DNA of 64,000 nucleotides from Pomacea canaliculata (Eukaryota > Mollusca > Gastropoda > Architaenioglossa > Ampullariidae), in the NCBI RefSeq assembly GCF_003073045.1, contig NC_037599.1, forward strand, positions 744,001-808,000. Reading direction: 5' to 3'. This document shows positions 46,015 through 58,110 of this stretch, piece after piece. Each line of letters starts with the position of its first letter. Position 1 is the first letter of the stretch. A program made the translations under genes and the position numbers. The notes beneath the pieces are model-generated. The model had not been told where the DNA came from and did no database searches. It was given only the letters and a program-made list of their open reading frames with translations.

Positions 46015-46225
46015 ACCACATTTATCGCGGTCAGGCGCACATTCCCAAAAGGTCGTCAATCTATCTTTGACCCTTCAACCCTCTTATATACAGCAGCAGA
46101 CACGTGCTTGTTCGTTCTTGCAATCATGCTTCGTTTCTCCACCCACCTTCTCTCTCTCTTGTGTTCACAGAGGCGGACAGAAAGAATAAGGCTTTGTCTA
46201 TAGACTGTGGATATGAGGTGCTTGA

Positions 46226-46976
46226 GACAAGATGAGACTGTGAGAGTTACTGACTCCACTAGTAAACACCTGTTGATGACACAAGGTGAGACTATCAAAG
46301 TTACTGACTCCACTAGTAAACACCTGTTGATGACACAAGGTGAGACTATCAAAGTTACTGACTCCACTAGTAAACACCTGTTGACGACACAAGGTGAGAC
46401 TATCAAAGTTACTGACTCCACTAGTAAACACCTGTTGATGACACCAGGTGAGACTATCAAAGTTACTGACTCCACTAGTAAACACCTGTTGACGACACAA
46501 GGTGAGACTATCAAAGTTACTGACTCCACTAGTAAACACCTGTTGATGACACCAGGTGAGACTATCAAAGTTACTGACTCCACTAGTAAACACCTGTCGA
46601 TGACACAAGGTGAGACTATCAAAGTTACTGACTCCACTAGTAAACACCTGTTGACGACACAAGGTGAGACTATCAAAGTTACTGACTCCACTAGTAAACA
46701 CCTGTTGACGACACAAGGTGAGACTATCAAAGTTACTGACCCCACTAGTAAACACCTGTTGATGACACAAGGTGAGACTATCAAAGTTACTGACTCCACT
46801 AGTAAACACCTGTTGACGACACAAGGTGAGACTATCAAAGTTACTGACTCCACTAGTAAACACCTGTTGACGACACAAGGTGAGACTATCAAAGTTACTG
46901 ACCCCACTAGTAAACACCTGTTGATGACACAAGGTGAGACTATCAAAGTTACTGCCTCCACCAAACACCTGTCGAT
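46226..46976. repeat. 54-base minisatellite with higher-order pattern
   Basis: Nearly 14 copies of a unit with CTCCACTAGTAAACACCTGT, TGATGACACAAGGTGAGACT and ATCAAAGTTACTGA. Because 54 is divisible by 3 it stays open on both strands. Variants (GACG or GATG; ACAAGG or ACCAGG; GACTCC or GACCCC) recur in blocks of two units (108 bases) and three units (162 bases). Confidence 0.97.
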
Positions 46977-47394
46977 GACACCAGCCTCCACAGAACTAGT
47001 AGAGATAGTGGGATAGCCAGCGGATAGTGTATACACTGTGTGTGGAGGGAAGATAAACAATCGCACGAGGGTTTCGCTGACTTTTGTACCTTGGCAGCGA
47101 GTTCAGCCGTCACACGACAGGTAAGAAGAGAGACTGCCGTCAGGTACCGCCAGGTAGCGCTGCGCCAAGCTGCAGGGGTTGATGGAGAGGCAGATGCTCG
47201 AGGGCTTTTATAGTCAAGGCGCTTGTCTTACACTCCTCCCCAAGGTGGCCATGCTGACAAAGGTTTGGTGTGTTTATCACTCAACCTGGGTTCCGGCCAT
47301 CGCTTCTACCTGTCTTGTATACCTGTGAGTCGCATGTGATATTTGTTCTAACCTGTAGGCAAAACCTGAACTGCATGACAGAGGTGTAGGAAAT
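46977..47394. other. No gene recognised
   Basis: Unique sequence; no feature found. Confidence 0.5.
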
Positions 47395-47590
47395 AAGGCA
47401 GTAGGAGACAGGTATTACAGTGCTAGGAGACAGGAAGACAGGAATACACAAGTGTTAGGAGACAGGAAGACAGGAATACACAGTGCTAGGAGACAGAGAT
47501 ATTACAGTGTTAGGAGACAGGAAGACAGGAATACACAGGTGTTAGGAGACAGGAAGACAGGAATACACAGTGCTAGGAGACAGGACGAAG
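47395..47590. repeat. Tandem repeat, TTAGGAGACAGGAAGACAGG type
   Basis: About seven copies of a unit of 24-33 bases ending AATACACAGTG or AATACACAAGTG. Some units lack the second GACAG. Confidence 0.9.
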
Positions 47591-48855
47591 AGGAAGACTT
47601 AGGGATGCTGGAGTGGCTGGTGAGGAGACCAGCAGCTGGAGGACGGAGAGCTTGGTGGCGCTGGTCATCACAAACTTAGGATCAGTCCGCCGGTCTGTCA
47701 CGCCTAAGCAGTCTCTGTCCAAACATGGCGGCAGGTCCCCTGGCAGTGCACTCCACGGAAATCCACGAGAGTTTGGCGAGGAGAGAAGGACGAGTCAACG
47801 GTTTGGGGCTTGACGTCACATTCCACAAAACTCCGGTAAACACTTCGCCGACAAGCAGAACGGAAAACATTTGGCCCGAGAGCCTGTATGCAAACAAGAA
47901 CGGTATGAAAGTGGCAGGATTAGGATGGAAGTTAAATCAAAACTCGCCAAGCCATTCAAAGAGCAAATAGAGAAGCGTGGATCACCACTGGAAGGTCGGA
48001 CAGTTTTCACACGTCCCGTTTCTTCACCCGTCCTTTTTTTTTCTACGGAAGTTGTCCGTCTAGAGATTCTGTAGTCGCCTTCTTTGCCACATGTTTGTTC
48101 TCTTAGTAGCGAGGAAGTGGCAAAGCGTCTTAAAGTGTAAAAGGCAAGAGGAAAAAAGAGAGAGACATTCTAAAGCCGTTTTTTTTCGCCTTTCGACCTC
48201 CCTTCCCCCAACGCCTGACCCCCCTCTCCCCGTCTGCCTTCACTCGTCACTAGTCTAACAGCGAGTGAAGATCGCCCAGCTTGCTTCAAAAGAGCAGTGT
48301 TGAAAGGAAAGTCAAACACTGGAGAGTCGGGTCCCGGTCCTGCTCAAACAGGGCTTGTGGGGCGAGGTGACGTCACTGTGTCTGGCAAGTGGGTGGCGAC
48401 GTGCGCCGAGCATGCGCACAAGCTGGGTGACGTATGGAGGCGAACCGTGGGCTTGGGTCAGGTTTGCTTGTCCAGCGCCATCTTGGTGGACCCCGGGGAG
48501 ATAACTCTTGACGATGACAGCCATGTCCACAGGCGCTTGAGGCAAGGACACGCGGTGGTGGTCTGTCGTCAGCACGGACCCACGGTATGTGAACAAGGTC
48601 TTGCTCACCTCCACCTGATGGATGTGTTCACATGATGGCTGAACTTTGTGGACCTGGCGACACGTGGACAGGCGTGCAGTGAACACGTGGTCAGTCCTGA
48701 GCGGGGAGCCCAAAGTACAGGTGGATGAGCCTCGTTTTGAACTGCTTTCTGCCATGGCTATAGAGACATTTAAAGCACTTGTTGGAATGAAATAGTCTTT
48801 GGCTGTTTAGCTACAGTCTGTGACAGGAATGCACAGCCACTGTCTTCTCTTGCTG
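47591..48855. other. No gene recognised
   Basis: The stretch 48312-48755 is open on both strands for more than 110 codons and is GC-rich, but neither reading has a recognised domain or good splice sites. Confidence 0.4.
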
Positions 48856-48945
48856 CTTGTGTACAGATACCTACTGACTTAGTGTCTGGTACAGATACCT
48901 ACTGACTTAGTGTCTGGTACAGATAGCTACTGACTTAGTGTCTGG
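48856..48945. repeat. 28-base tandem repeat
   Basis: Three copies of a unit with ACAGATACCTACTGACTTAG and TGTCTGGT. Confidence 0.93.
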
Positions 48946-49341
48946 CACCACTGCACCACCCAATGGAGCGAGAAAAGCTGGTCCTGCCTTGTAGCCGTTA
49001 GTGCAACGAGGGATTTGAAAAGCTCGGGCACAGAAGCTAAGCTGCCGAGGGTTAGGACGGCAAGAGACAGAAACGAGATTTGTGAAGTCTGTTGACATCA
49101 GCTGTCACATTGGCGCGACATGTCTACACGTGTCTACTCTAAACAAAATGGAGGCTTCAGTTCATGTTTTCAGTTTTCAGTTTTCAGTAACAGTTGCCCT
49201 TTACATGCTAACTTTACTCTCGTCCTTTGAGGCTAAAATGTTTTGATGTCGCAGGAAGTTTACTGTGTAGGCCCTAGGGGCCTGAATTGAACTTCTCTAT
49301 AAAATATCATGTGGATGATAGATATAAAGTATATATATATA

Positions 49342-49464
49342 CAGTGAAACCTAGGTTTTGTTGACTTCAGTTATCTTCGATTTCTCTCCCGCAAAAAAAT
49401 TTATCGGTTTTCGTCAGTTTCGGATCTAACCGATTGTTTTGGGACGAAAACCGAGGTTTGATTG
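49342..49464. mobile_element. Short MITE, 123 bases, Tigger/pogo-like
   Basis: The left end is CAGTGAAACCTAGGTTTT and the reversed right end CAATCAAACCTCGGTTTT, matching at 15 of 18 positions. TA lies on both sides (49340-49341, 49465-49466). The whole can fold into a hairpin. Confidence 0.85.
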
Positions 49465-49631
49465 TACTAAGGTTTTACATATACATACACATATATAAAT
49501 ATACACATATGTATGTGTGAAACAAACATAAGACAGGAGTCTCACACATTTGAAAGAAATAACCGCTGTCTGTCATTATTTGTACATCAGGGAAGATCCA
49601 GACATTGTTAGTTGATTGATTTAGGGGGAAA

Positions 49632-49815
49632 GTGCTTCCACCTGAGGTGATTTCGCGCTGTGAGTGAGAGGAAGGGGGAAAGGATTGGAGTACCCGGAGA
49701 AAACCCCCGACCCCCGACCTCCGGCGTGCAAGCAGGTGTCGCGCACAGACAGGTGCCCCAGACGAGAGCTGAGGTCCTCTCACCAGTGTTGTAACCACTG
49801 CGCTAGCGGGTGTCC
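49632..49815 (-). mobile_element. SINE-like element
   Basis: In reverse complement the sequence contains TAGCGCAGTGG (49795-49805), an excellent match to the A box of tRNA-type pol III promoters. A clear B box is missing. Further in are GGGGTTTTCTCCGGGTACTC (49688-49707) and the pair to CACCTGAGGTGA (about 49639-49650). Parts recur at 12.8, 56.2 and 64.0 kb. The tRNA origin is an inference. Confidence 0.65.
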
Positions 49816-50325
49816 CGGTGCTCACTAGCGGACGTCACCTGTCCACCCCACCTACCTTCCACCCGACTGTTGTCAACACCTTCCCTGTTATTGCTGTGTC
49901 CTCAAAGACCTCGACTCTGGCAGCACAGTCGTTAAACGGGTGGCTGACAGCAGGGAACCTCACTCAGCAGTAAACGTCAGGCAGCGCGTGCTCAGTCCAC
50001 TGTCATCAACGACACTTGAGAGCAAATCCATCGTAAGGATTGTCAGCCATCTTGTAACCGTAACCACTTCCGTCAAGGGAGACAAGTCCGACAAGAATTT
50101 TCACGCTCATTGTAGAAAGTTTGTGTGTGTGTGTTTGTGCACATGGACTTTGTGGTGTGCAGCGCCACTAACGATGTCGGACACAGACACCGGACTACAT
50201 CCGGTCTACCGGCCTTGACATTTCAACTTGATCTTACAGCTTGCTTTATTGAGCTTTGACCTTATCGCTGATGATGGCTACCGTAGGCTCATTGAGGCCT
50301 CGTGCTATGTCACTGTAGTGTTATT
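49816..50325. other. No gene recognised
   Basis: Unique sequence with a CTCATT/GTCA-rich start; no feature. Confidence 0.5.
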
Positions 50326-50650
50326 GTACTATCGTTACTAACAGATCTTCCTGTAGTCATCATTGTACATGTACTATCATTACTAACACATCCTCCTGTA
50401 GTCATTGTACATGTACTATCATTACTAACATCCTCCTGTAGTCATCATTGTACATGTACTATCATTACTAACATCCTCCTGTAGTCATCATTGTACATGT
50501 ACTATCATTACTAACATCCTCCTGTAGTCATCGTAGTCATCATTGTACATGTACTATCATCACTAACAGATCCTCCTGTAGTCATCATTGTACATGTACT
50601 ATCATTACTAACATCCTCCTGTAGTCATCATTGCACATGTACTATCATCA
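50326..50650. repeat. 40-45-base minisatellite
   Basis: About eight copies with ATCCTCCTGTAGTCATCATT, GTACATGTACTATCATTACT and AAC. One copy carries an additional GTAGTCATC. Confidence 0.95.
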
Positions 50651-50999
50651 CTGTACTATATTCTGTGCTATCCCCTGCTAACTGTCCTACTTCTGTTTGA
50701 AGCTTTTTCAACATCTCTGTAATTAATGGCGCAAGTCTGTGGAGCAAGGAGTTTAAAGGTCTACCTGTGTGACATTTTTTTCTAGTTTTGTGAAAGTCAG
50801 ACTGCCTGCTGGCGTAGTCGTCGGTAATGAGGTCTTCCCAGAGGCCTTAGCGCGGCCCGGTCCTTGTCTTCCTCTTGTTTGTCCCTTCGCCCTTCGTGCG
50901 GCGGTCATTGCGTGGCCCGCGGGTGCCGGGTGGTCGCCGTGCTTGCTGGCCAGACGGATGCTGCGGCGACTGCTGGCCGCCAGACCCGACAGAATGTCT

Positions 51000-51122
51000 C
51001 CCTCTCCCCTCAGTCTCTCCCTCTCCTCTCAGTCTCTCCCTCTTTCCTCAGTCTCTCCTCTCCCCTCAGTCTCTCCCTCTCCCCTCAGTCTCTCCCTCTC
51101 CTCTCAGTCTCTCCCCCTCCCT
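51000..51122. repeat. Pyrimidine minisatellite, CTCAGTCTCTCC type
   Basis: Seven copies of CCTCTCCCCTCAGTCTCTCC and variants. It lies inside a frame at 50769-51416 that I do not accept as a gene. Confidence 0.94.
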
Positions 51123-52415
51123 CAGGGGGACCAGACAACGTCATGGACGGCGGCGACAGCACGGGTCCGGCACGTGCCGCCCACAGCCCGCGGCCCTCGC
51201 CTGCCAGACATCAGGACGGCGCTGCCAGTCACGTGGTTACTGCAGTGGTCACGTGGTCTCATTAACCCCGTTAGCCTGACGTACTTTGCTGTTAGTAATA
51301 GAAGGACCTCTGGACGGCGTCAGCAGTCTTACAAGCAACAAATGGCGATAATGATAAAAATAATTCATCGTTTGAGGAACGGAAATGTGGCTGTGGAGTC
51401 GTCACCGTGGTCGTGAGTGTGGTGGTAGACAAGTCCTCGTAGAACTACACATTGGAGTAGCTGCAGCACGCATCACCACAACTTTATGGTAGTTTATATT
51501 GACATAAACATGACCTTGCATTTATACATTAATAATAACAACCAACATAAGGTGGTCACATGACCAGAGTGACCGAGGCTGAATGTACTCAGTTCCGTGT
51601 TGATGCTGGTTGATGCTGGTAGTCTGTCTCAGTGGCACTCACACAAGCCCGGTGTCGGGTGAGCGAAGAGGTGGAGCAAACTGTAAATTCACCTGCCCGT
51701 TTTGCAGGTGGCCAGACTCGTCATCACTGCACCTTGTACACGTGGGGTCACGCTTGATGACAGTTGTGTTTACCTCCCCGAAACCCCCACTTGACGGCTG
51801 TCAGGCCCGCGAGCGGCTTGGTGGCACCTTGGGTGTAGGAACTTGGGGGCGAGTGTCAGCAGACCATCGTGTGACCAACTACACAACCAGATGACCACCT
51901 GACCACCTGACCAGTTTCACAGTCTGTCTGGGTCTGGGCAGCTACAGGGCGGGTGGTGTCGGGGTGCGCAGAAGAGGAGGGTGAGCGTGTGAGTGCAGAT
52001 GATTGAAGATTATTCTCGCCGTCAAGAAGGGAAAATGGTGAGAGATCTCATCATAAATGTCAGATTGTTTATCTGCTTGAATTTGTTTTTGTTTTCCTTT
52101 TGCCAAAACTTTAAGTGAGTGAGCAATGGACCTCAAAGGCAGACCGCGGAGAAGAGAGGTGTGACTTGGAGGAGAGGGGGAGATGTGGAGATGGTGACTG
52201 CCTGATGTCGGTGGGGAATGGGCGTGAACTGCTCCCCCTCCACCCAGCAGGCATCATAAAGATGGCGGGGACAACACCACAGTCTGGTGGCACGTCACAG
52301 TGACGCACCCGAGTGATTGAACTCTTGGAGGAGGTCTCTCCTGCCAGTGGCTGTGGTCGTGCATTTCGTGAAGGAAAGAACAAAGTTGGAGGCAGGGCAG
52401 TGGAGGAATAGAGGC
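51123..52415. other. No gene recognised
   Basis: Unique sequence with a small GACCACCT repeat (51891-51912). Confidence 0.5.
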
Positions 52416-52495
52416 TGTGTGTGTGTGTGTAGGAGTGTGTGTATGTGTGTAGATGTGTGTGTATATGTGTGTGAGTGTGTGTATGTGTGTGTGAG
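52416..52495. repeat. TG microsatellite
   Basis: About 80 bases of GTGTGTATGTGTG-type units. Confidence 0.93.
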
Positions 52496-52873
52496 AGAAT
52501 GAGGGACAGGGGGATGTTTGGGGTAGGAGTCCTGCAGGTCCAGTACTTTGTTCACGGGCTCAGCAGCAGACCAGCTATTGATTGCCGTAGTTGTCTGTCC
52601 TTTGTGTTGAGACCTCCAGAGGTACGGGTACCACCAAAGCCGGACATTGCTGCCTCAGTCGTGGTGTGCCATCACTTGTCTGCCCCTGGTCCTTACCAGC
52701 CCCGGCGCACAAAGCCTGTCGGTAGAGGGCGCCATTTGTGAGGAGGGCTGAGGGTCACTCTCTGCAATAGATATCGACAGTTGGTCGATAAAACAGAAGT
52801 GAAGGGGGTCGTTTAACTTGCACTCCTGGTAACTACACATCAGGCCGCATGCCATCGATCTTTTCTCTTCGGT

Positions 52874-53010
52874 CCTGTCCTCGCTCCTCTTGTCCTGTCT
52901 TTCTGTCTTTGCCCTGTCTTTGTCCTGTCCTCGCTCCTCTTGTCCTGTCTTTCTGTCTTTGCCCTGTCTGTGTCCTGTCTTTCTGTCTTTGTCCTGTCTT
53001 TGTCCTGTCC
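52874..53010. repeat. Tandem repeat, TGTCCTGTCTTTCTGTCTT type
   Basis: Two large copies of a unit of about 54 bases with CCTCGCTCCTCTTGTCCTGT, then shorter units of TTTGCCCTGTC and TTTGTCCTGTC. Confidence 0.92.
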
Positions 53011-53154
53011 GTCTTGCTGGTGCCCACTGTTCATGGCGGTTGCAGGTTTTCATGTCCGTCCTATCAACAGCTTTCTGCTCGCAGATTTCTCAGTGAGAGC
53101 AATTGATACTTGGTGCACGGTACAACCTACACAGTGTAGCAATGTGGTTTACTT

Positions 53155-54282
53155 CAGTACTGGATGAGATACTGTTGAGTTCTGGATGAGATACTGTTGA
53201 GTACTGGATGAGATACTGTTGAGTACTGGATGAGATACTGTTGAGTACTGGATGACATACTGTTGAGTTCTGGATGAGATACTGTTGAGTACTGGATGAG
53301 ATACTGTTGAGTACTGGATGACATACTGTTGAGTTCTGGATGAGATACTGTTGAGTACTGGATGAGATACTGTTGAGTACTGGATGACATACTGTTGAGT
53401 TCTGGATGAGATACTGTTGAGTACTGGATGAGATACTGTTGAGTTCTGGATGAGATACTGTTGAGTACTGGATGAGATACTGTTGAGTTCTGGATGAGAT
53501 ACTGTTGAGTACTGGATGAGATATTGTTGAGTACTGGATGAGATACTGTTGAGTTCTGCATGAGATATTGTTGAGTTCTGGATGAGATACTGTTGAGTTC
53601 TGGATGAGATACTGTTGAGTACTGGATGAGATACTGTTGAGTACTGCATGAGATATTGTTGAGTACTGGATGAGATACTGTTGAGTACTGCATGAGATAT
53701 TGTTGAGTTCTGGATGAGATACTGTTGAGTACTGCATGAGATACTGTTGAGTACTGGATGAGATACTGTTGAGTACTGGATGAGATACTGTTGAGTACTG
53801 GATGAGATACTGTTGAGTACTTGATGACATACTGTTGAGTACTGGATGAGATACTGTTAAGTTCTGGATGAGATACTGTTAAGTTCTGGATGACATACTG
53901 TTGTGTTCTGGATGAGATACTGTTGAGTACTGGATGAGATACTGTTGAGTACTGGATGACATACTGTTGAGTACTGGATGACATACTGTTGAGTACTGGA
54001 TGACATACTGTTGAGTACTGGATGACATACTGTTGAGTACTGGATGACATACTGTTGAGTTCTGGATGAGATACTGTTGAGTTCTGGATGAGATACTGTT
54101 GAGTACTGGATGACATACTGTTGAGTTCTGGATGAGATACTGTTGAGTTCTGGATGACATACTGTTGAGTTCTGGATGAGATACTGTTGAGTACTGGATG
54201 ACATACTGTTGAGTTCTTGATGACATACTGTTGAGTTCTGGATGAGATACTGTTGAGTTCTGGATGACATACTGTTGAGTAC
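53155..54282. repeat. 22-base satellite-like array
   Basis: About 51 copies of GAGTACTGGATGAGATACTG with TT at the end; variants have GAGTTCTGG, GATGACATAC, or GCATGAGATATTG. Runs of the GACATAC variant are concentrated at 53240-53400 and at 53950-54290. Three units span 66 bases, so all frames stay open. Confidence 0.97.
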
Positions 54283-55482
54283 ATGACAAAATGAATGCCG
54301 TAAGGTGTTACATGTTTAAATACAAACCTGGAAATGTAACCGCTGCTTTGAGGTGCTAGTCAAAGATTGTGTCTAATAAACTGCAAGCCGATTGGGTGGC
54401 TTTGGACAGAGTCAGGTCATGACCTCAGCAAACATCGGAAAGCCATGTTTTAGTGGCAACAGCTGATTGACACGTGTAAACAAACATGTTTTGTGACGAG
54501 TAGCAAAACCTAACTACACATCGAGATCGTCGTGAAGGAAAACAAGTTAGGGTGTGGTGTGAGATGGGCGACTTGGTGTATCATGTAATGTAATATAATG
54601 TAAGTTTGACTGCTGTCCGGTCTGCTGTCCGGTCTGCTGTCCGATCTGCTGTCCTGAGGACTGGAGGACAGGCGGGGAAGCATGCCATCAACACCCTGCC
54701 TGTGGGCGGTGGACATTGCTGGGTGCAGGATGATGTCAGCAGCAAGCAGTGCAGTGGAAGGAGTCGCAGGTGTGTGGATGGGTGTGCACTATGTTGGTAA
54801 ACAAGTGAAGAGACACTCGGGGTCACTTCCGGCCCTGAAGATGTTTCCACACTCTGTCCTGCCAGTACTCAGTGAGGCAGTGTGGGAAAGTGCAAATGTG
54901 ACTCAATTATTTTCTGATAGATTCTCAACGAAAATGATATTGACAGAAACATATTGGATATTTTTTATTTGGCATTAACAGATGATTTGTACCGGAAGTC
55001 AACGGAATGGCTAGATGTTTCAAACATACAGCTCTTAATATCTGCAAACATTCAACTCTTTATTGCTGTAAACAATGTCTTAATTGTTAAAAATACAACT
55101 CTTAATTCAAAAAAACCTATTCACTCTTAACATTATAAACATAAAATATTAAACGCTTAATTTCTAAATTATTAAAAATGGCAATTCATAATATAATGCA
55201 CATCTTAATATTTTTGAACTCACAACTTTTAATTAAAAACATTATTTTAAACACAACTTTCAATTCGCAAAACTATGCAAATAATATTTTGAATACAAGT
55301 GTTAATTGTTTAAAATGTACAACTTGTAAATCTTGTGTTTGCGCGTGAGAACATCGTGTTCACACAGGTGAGCTGTAACACAGGTGTTAACCGGGGCAGG
55401 TGTTTCTAACAGCAAGTACCTGAGGAGGCTGGTCCGGGTCTCGGAGCTACAGAGTACAGAGCTCGGTTGTCACAGTGGTTGG
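54283..55482. other. No gene recognised; AT-rich block
   Basis: Four TGTCCGGTCTGC units at 54613-54654. The block 55000-55330 is AT-rich with irregular copies of AACTCTTAATTNN; nothing codes there. Confidence 0.55.
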
Positions 55483-55866
55483 ACACTCGGGTAGGACACT
55501 CGGGTAGACACTAGGGTAGGACACTAGGGTGGTACACTAGGGTAGACACTAGGGTAGGACACTCGGGTAGACACTAGGGTAGGACACTCGGGTAGACACT
55601 AGGGTAGACACTAGGGTAGGACACTAGGGTGGTACACTAGGGTAGGAGACTAGGACACTAGGGTAGGACACTAGGGTAGACACTAGGGTAGACACTAGGG
55701 TAGGACACTAGGGTGGTACACTAGGGTAGGAGACTAGGACACCAGGGTAGAACACTCGGGTAGACACTAGGGTAGACACTAGGGTAGAACACTCGGGTAG
55801 ACACTAGGGTAGGACACTAGGGTAGACACTAGGGTAGGAGACTAGGACACTAGGGTAGGACACCAG
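55483..55866. repeat. 12-14-base G-rich minisatellite, ACACTAGGGTAGG
   Basis: About 28 units of GACACTAGGGTA and GGACACTAGGGTA with variants (GGTGGTACACTA, GGAGACTA, CGGGTA). GGG recurs about every 12-14 bases. Confidence 0.95.
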
Positions 55867-56170
55867 GACCCTACCTACAACAGTCCAACGGTGAAGCTGG
55901 TCTAGTTTGGCCGGAGACAGGCCACCTGACAGAAGACTGTCCTGCAGGGAAGCTGAGAGAGCGGTGGACGCCGCGGTGGTCAGAGGAGGAGCTGGCTTAC
56001 GACCATCAGCGACTGGACTGGTCATCGTGTGCAGGACACCGACTACCGCCCACAGCAGACGAGAGTGGCGGCCCTTGTCAGCTGCCGTGTCTGTCCATGT
56101 GCTCCCCTCAAAGACTGGTGCCAGTGAAGGGATGAATGAGTGAATATTTGCTTGCTTTGGAGAGAAATAC

Positions 56171-56335
56171 GTGTTTCCACCTAGCGGTGAGTTCACCTCA
56201 TGAGGGAAGGAAACCAGAGTACTTCCCCCTTGTGAACAGGTGTCACACACAGAGTGTAGGTGACAAGTCTAGTAACTGCTGCCCTCGGTTTGACGGGAGA
56301 ATGTTTGCACCTAGAGGTGATTCCACACTGAGGGG
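56171..56335. mobile_element. SINE-like fragments (two partial copies)
   Basis: GTGTTTCCACCTAGCGGTGA (56171-56190) and ATGTTTGCACCTAGAGGTGA (56301-56320) both match GTGCTTCCACCTGAGGTGA of the copy at 49632. The first is followed by a GAGTACTTCCCCC that fits the core of the other copies. The order suggests one copy inserted next to another. Confidence 0.55.
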
Positions 56336-57965
56336 TCAACACCGGGCGCCCCTATGAATAAATATTATATGCACAGCCGTATGGCTGCACCGCTGGCTGG
56401 CTGCCGAGACCAAGTCTCAGCTTCTGGAGAAGAAGTAGGTTGTCAGGTGTGGGCGAGCCGTTGAACAGTTTAACATCCGGAACTGCAATACCATTCTCAA
56501 AGTCAACCGTAGAATTGCAACAAAATTTATTGCTTCGTTGTTATTATTATTTTGGTAAATGGCCTCCACCTCCACTTGTAACGACTCAGCCACTAAACTG
56601 AAAACACACGAGACCTTAAAGCTTGAGCTTTTATACCTCCGTCAACACAAGAGCTCGCATCGTCTGCTCTTCTCCTCCATGTCACCGTTTCAACCGGAAG
56701 TGACGTGGTGCTGTGCTCTCGTTCTACAAGTAAACGTGGGCAACCTTCGTCTGCATCCAGTCCTGAGATACACTCCGTCATCTACCTGCTTACTCAGCTG
56801 TCATACCCACGTGGTGTTCTCTTCCTACAACGTTGTTGTTGTTAATGACCAGGGTCACGTGGGGACCGTGAAGCAAGCCGCCGCCATGTTTCACGCGCGC
56901 GAGATTTCACGAGACGTGCTCCGTGTCCGTCCTCACCTGCGCGGCTTTTATTGACGCAGTTGTCGGCAGGTTTGCGAGAAGCCTTTGAAGTTGGCGCCGA
57001 GGCCATGTTTACGGGGCGGGGGTGTGGTGGGGCTGGGTGCACACTGAGTGATCGCTTTTCCCGAGGTCTGGTCTTGGACTACAGGCACTGCACAGTGCGG
57101 GACGAGCGTAGCAGTGAGAATGAAACGAGAGCTTGGGGCTTCTTACAATCTACTTCTACAGGAATGTGGCTGGTATAACAGACATCACTTACAGCAACGA
57201 CATGTTGATGTAGTAGACGCTTGTAGATGCTAATGGTCTCTGTGGTAGACATGACCATGTGATGGACTGTTGTATTCAGACTGCACGCGCCTGCACTCAC
57301 CTCTCTCACACCTTACTGTTTGGTCCTCAGTACACTAGTACACTGTCGTCCCTCCGGCGTGTGAGGTCTTCATTATTTGACACGAGGGCTTAATAAACAC
57401 TAGCCGCCCCCACACACTCCCACTAGCTAGTGATTTGTGAGCTGACTCCTCCAGCTGTCACTTTATTATTAACTTTTTATCTCTTGTTCCACTTGAGCTT
57501 ATATTAATAAGGAGGCGCCAGTGAAGTGTGGCGACATCATGAAATACTTGTGCTCTTAATGTCGCTTCTTTAACTTGACAGGTGGACAGCTCACGCACGG
57601 TAACAGGGGCACGACGTTTGAAGTGAAGCCGTCACGTGACTTGCTCTCTCTCTCTCCTTCCTCTCTCCTCCCTCTCTCGCTGTTCATCTTCATCACTTTA
57701 CGAGGATCTTTCACGATGCGACCTTGTTAGAATTTTCTCAGCGTAGTAGAGGTACATCGACATCTCAACGAGCATTCTGTCGTTAGGGTTAAAGTTCAGT
57801 CACCATTCTAACGGTTTGTGATCATGTGATGTCTGCAGATGGGTGTCCAGTCATCGTTGTAATGATGGGAATGTCACCCGCGTGCTGCATGTAGCAGCCT
57901 CCATTTAACCGTTTAGCTGACTAAGTAGTCTCTGCTTCAGTCACTGTGGTGACGTCATATCCGGA
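56336..57965. other. No gene recognised
   Basis: A frame of 131 codons at 56559-56954 begins with an ATG, but has no recognised domain and no clear codon bias. I do not call it. Confidence 0.4.
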
Positions 57966-57969
57966 TACA

Positions 57970-58110
57970 AAGTCGAACATGCAGTGTGATAATTCAGTAA
58001 TACGCAGTCTGATGATGTAATAATTCTGCAGTGTGATAATTCAGTAATACTCAGTCTGATGATGTAATAATTCTGCAGTGTGACAATTCAGTAACAGACA
58101 AGTGATTCGA
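57970..58110. repeat. 49-base tandem repeat
   Basis: 2.7 copies of a unit with CAGTGTGATAATTCAGTAAT, ACTCAGTCTGATGATGTAAT and AATTCTG. Confidence 0.92.

Noticed and set aside
45411..46203. Three + strand open frames of 219-260 codons
   Set aside because: The 41-base array gives the same repeats in all three frames; no gene-like flanks.
46056..47066. Open frame of 336 codons on - and similar ones on +
   Set aside because: Translation of the 54-base array, open on both strands by periodicity.
48297..48755. Open on both strands, 112 and 147 codons
   Set aside because: GC-rich sequence with few stops by chance; no motif or splice structure to favour either strand.
50769..51416. Open frame of 215 codons on +
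   Set aside because: A third of it is the CTCAGTCTCTCC array, two further frames are also open, and no domain is recognisable.
53090..54289. Open frames up to 376 codons with SSTQQYLIQYSTVSHPVLN-like repeats
   Set aside because: Translation of the 22-base array in three frames; no non-repeat coding flank.
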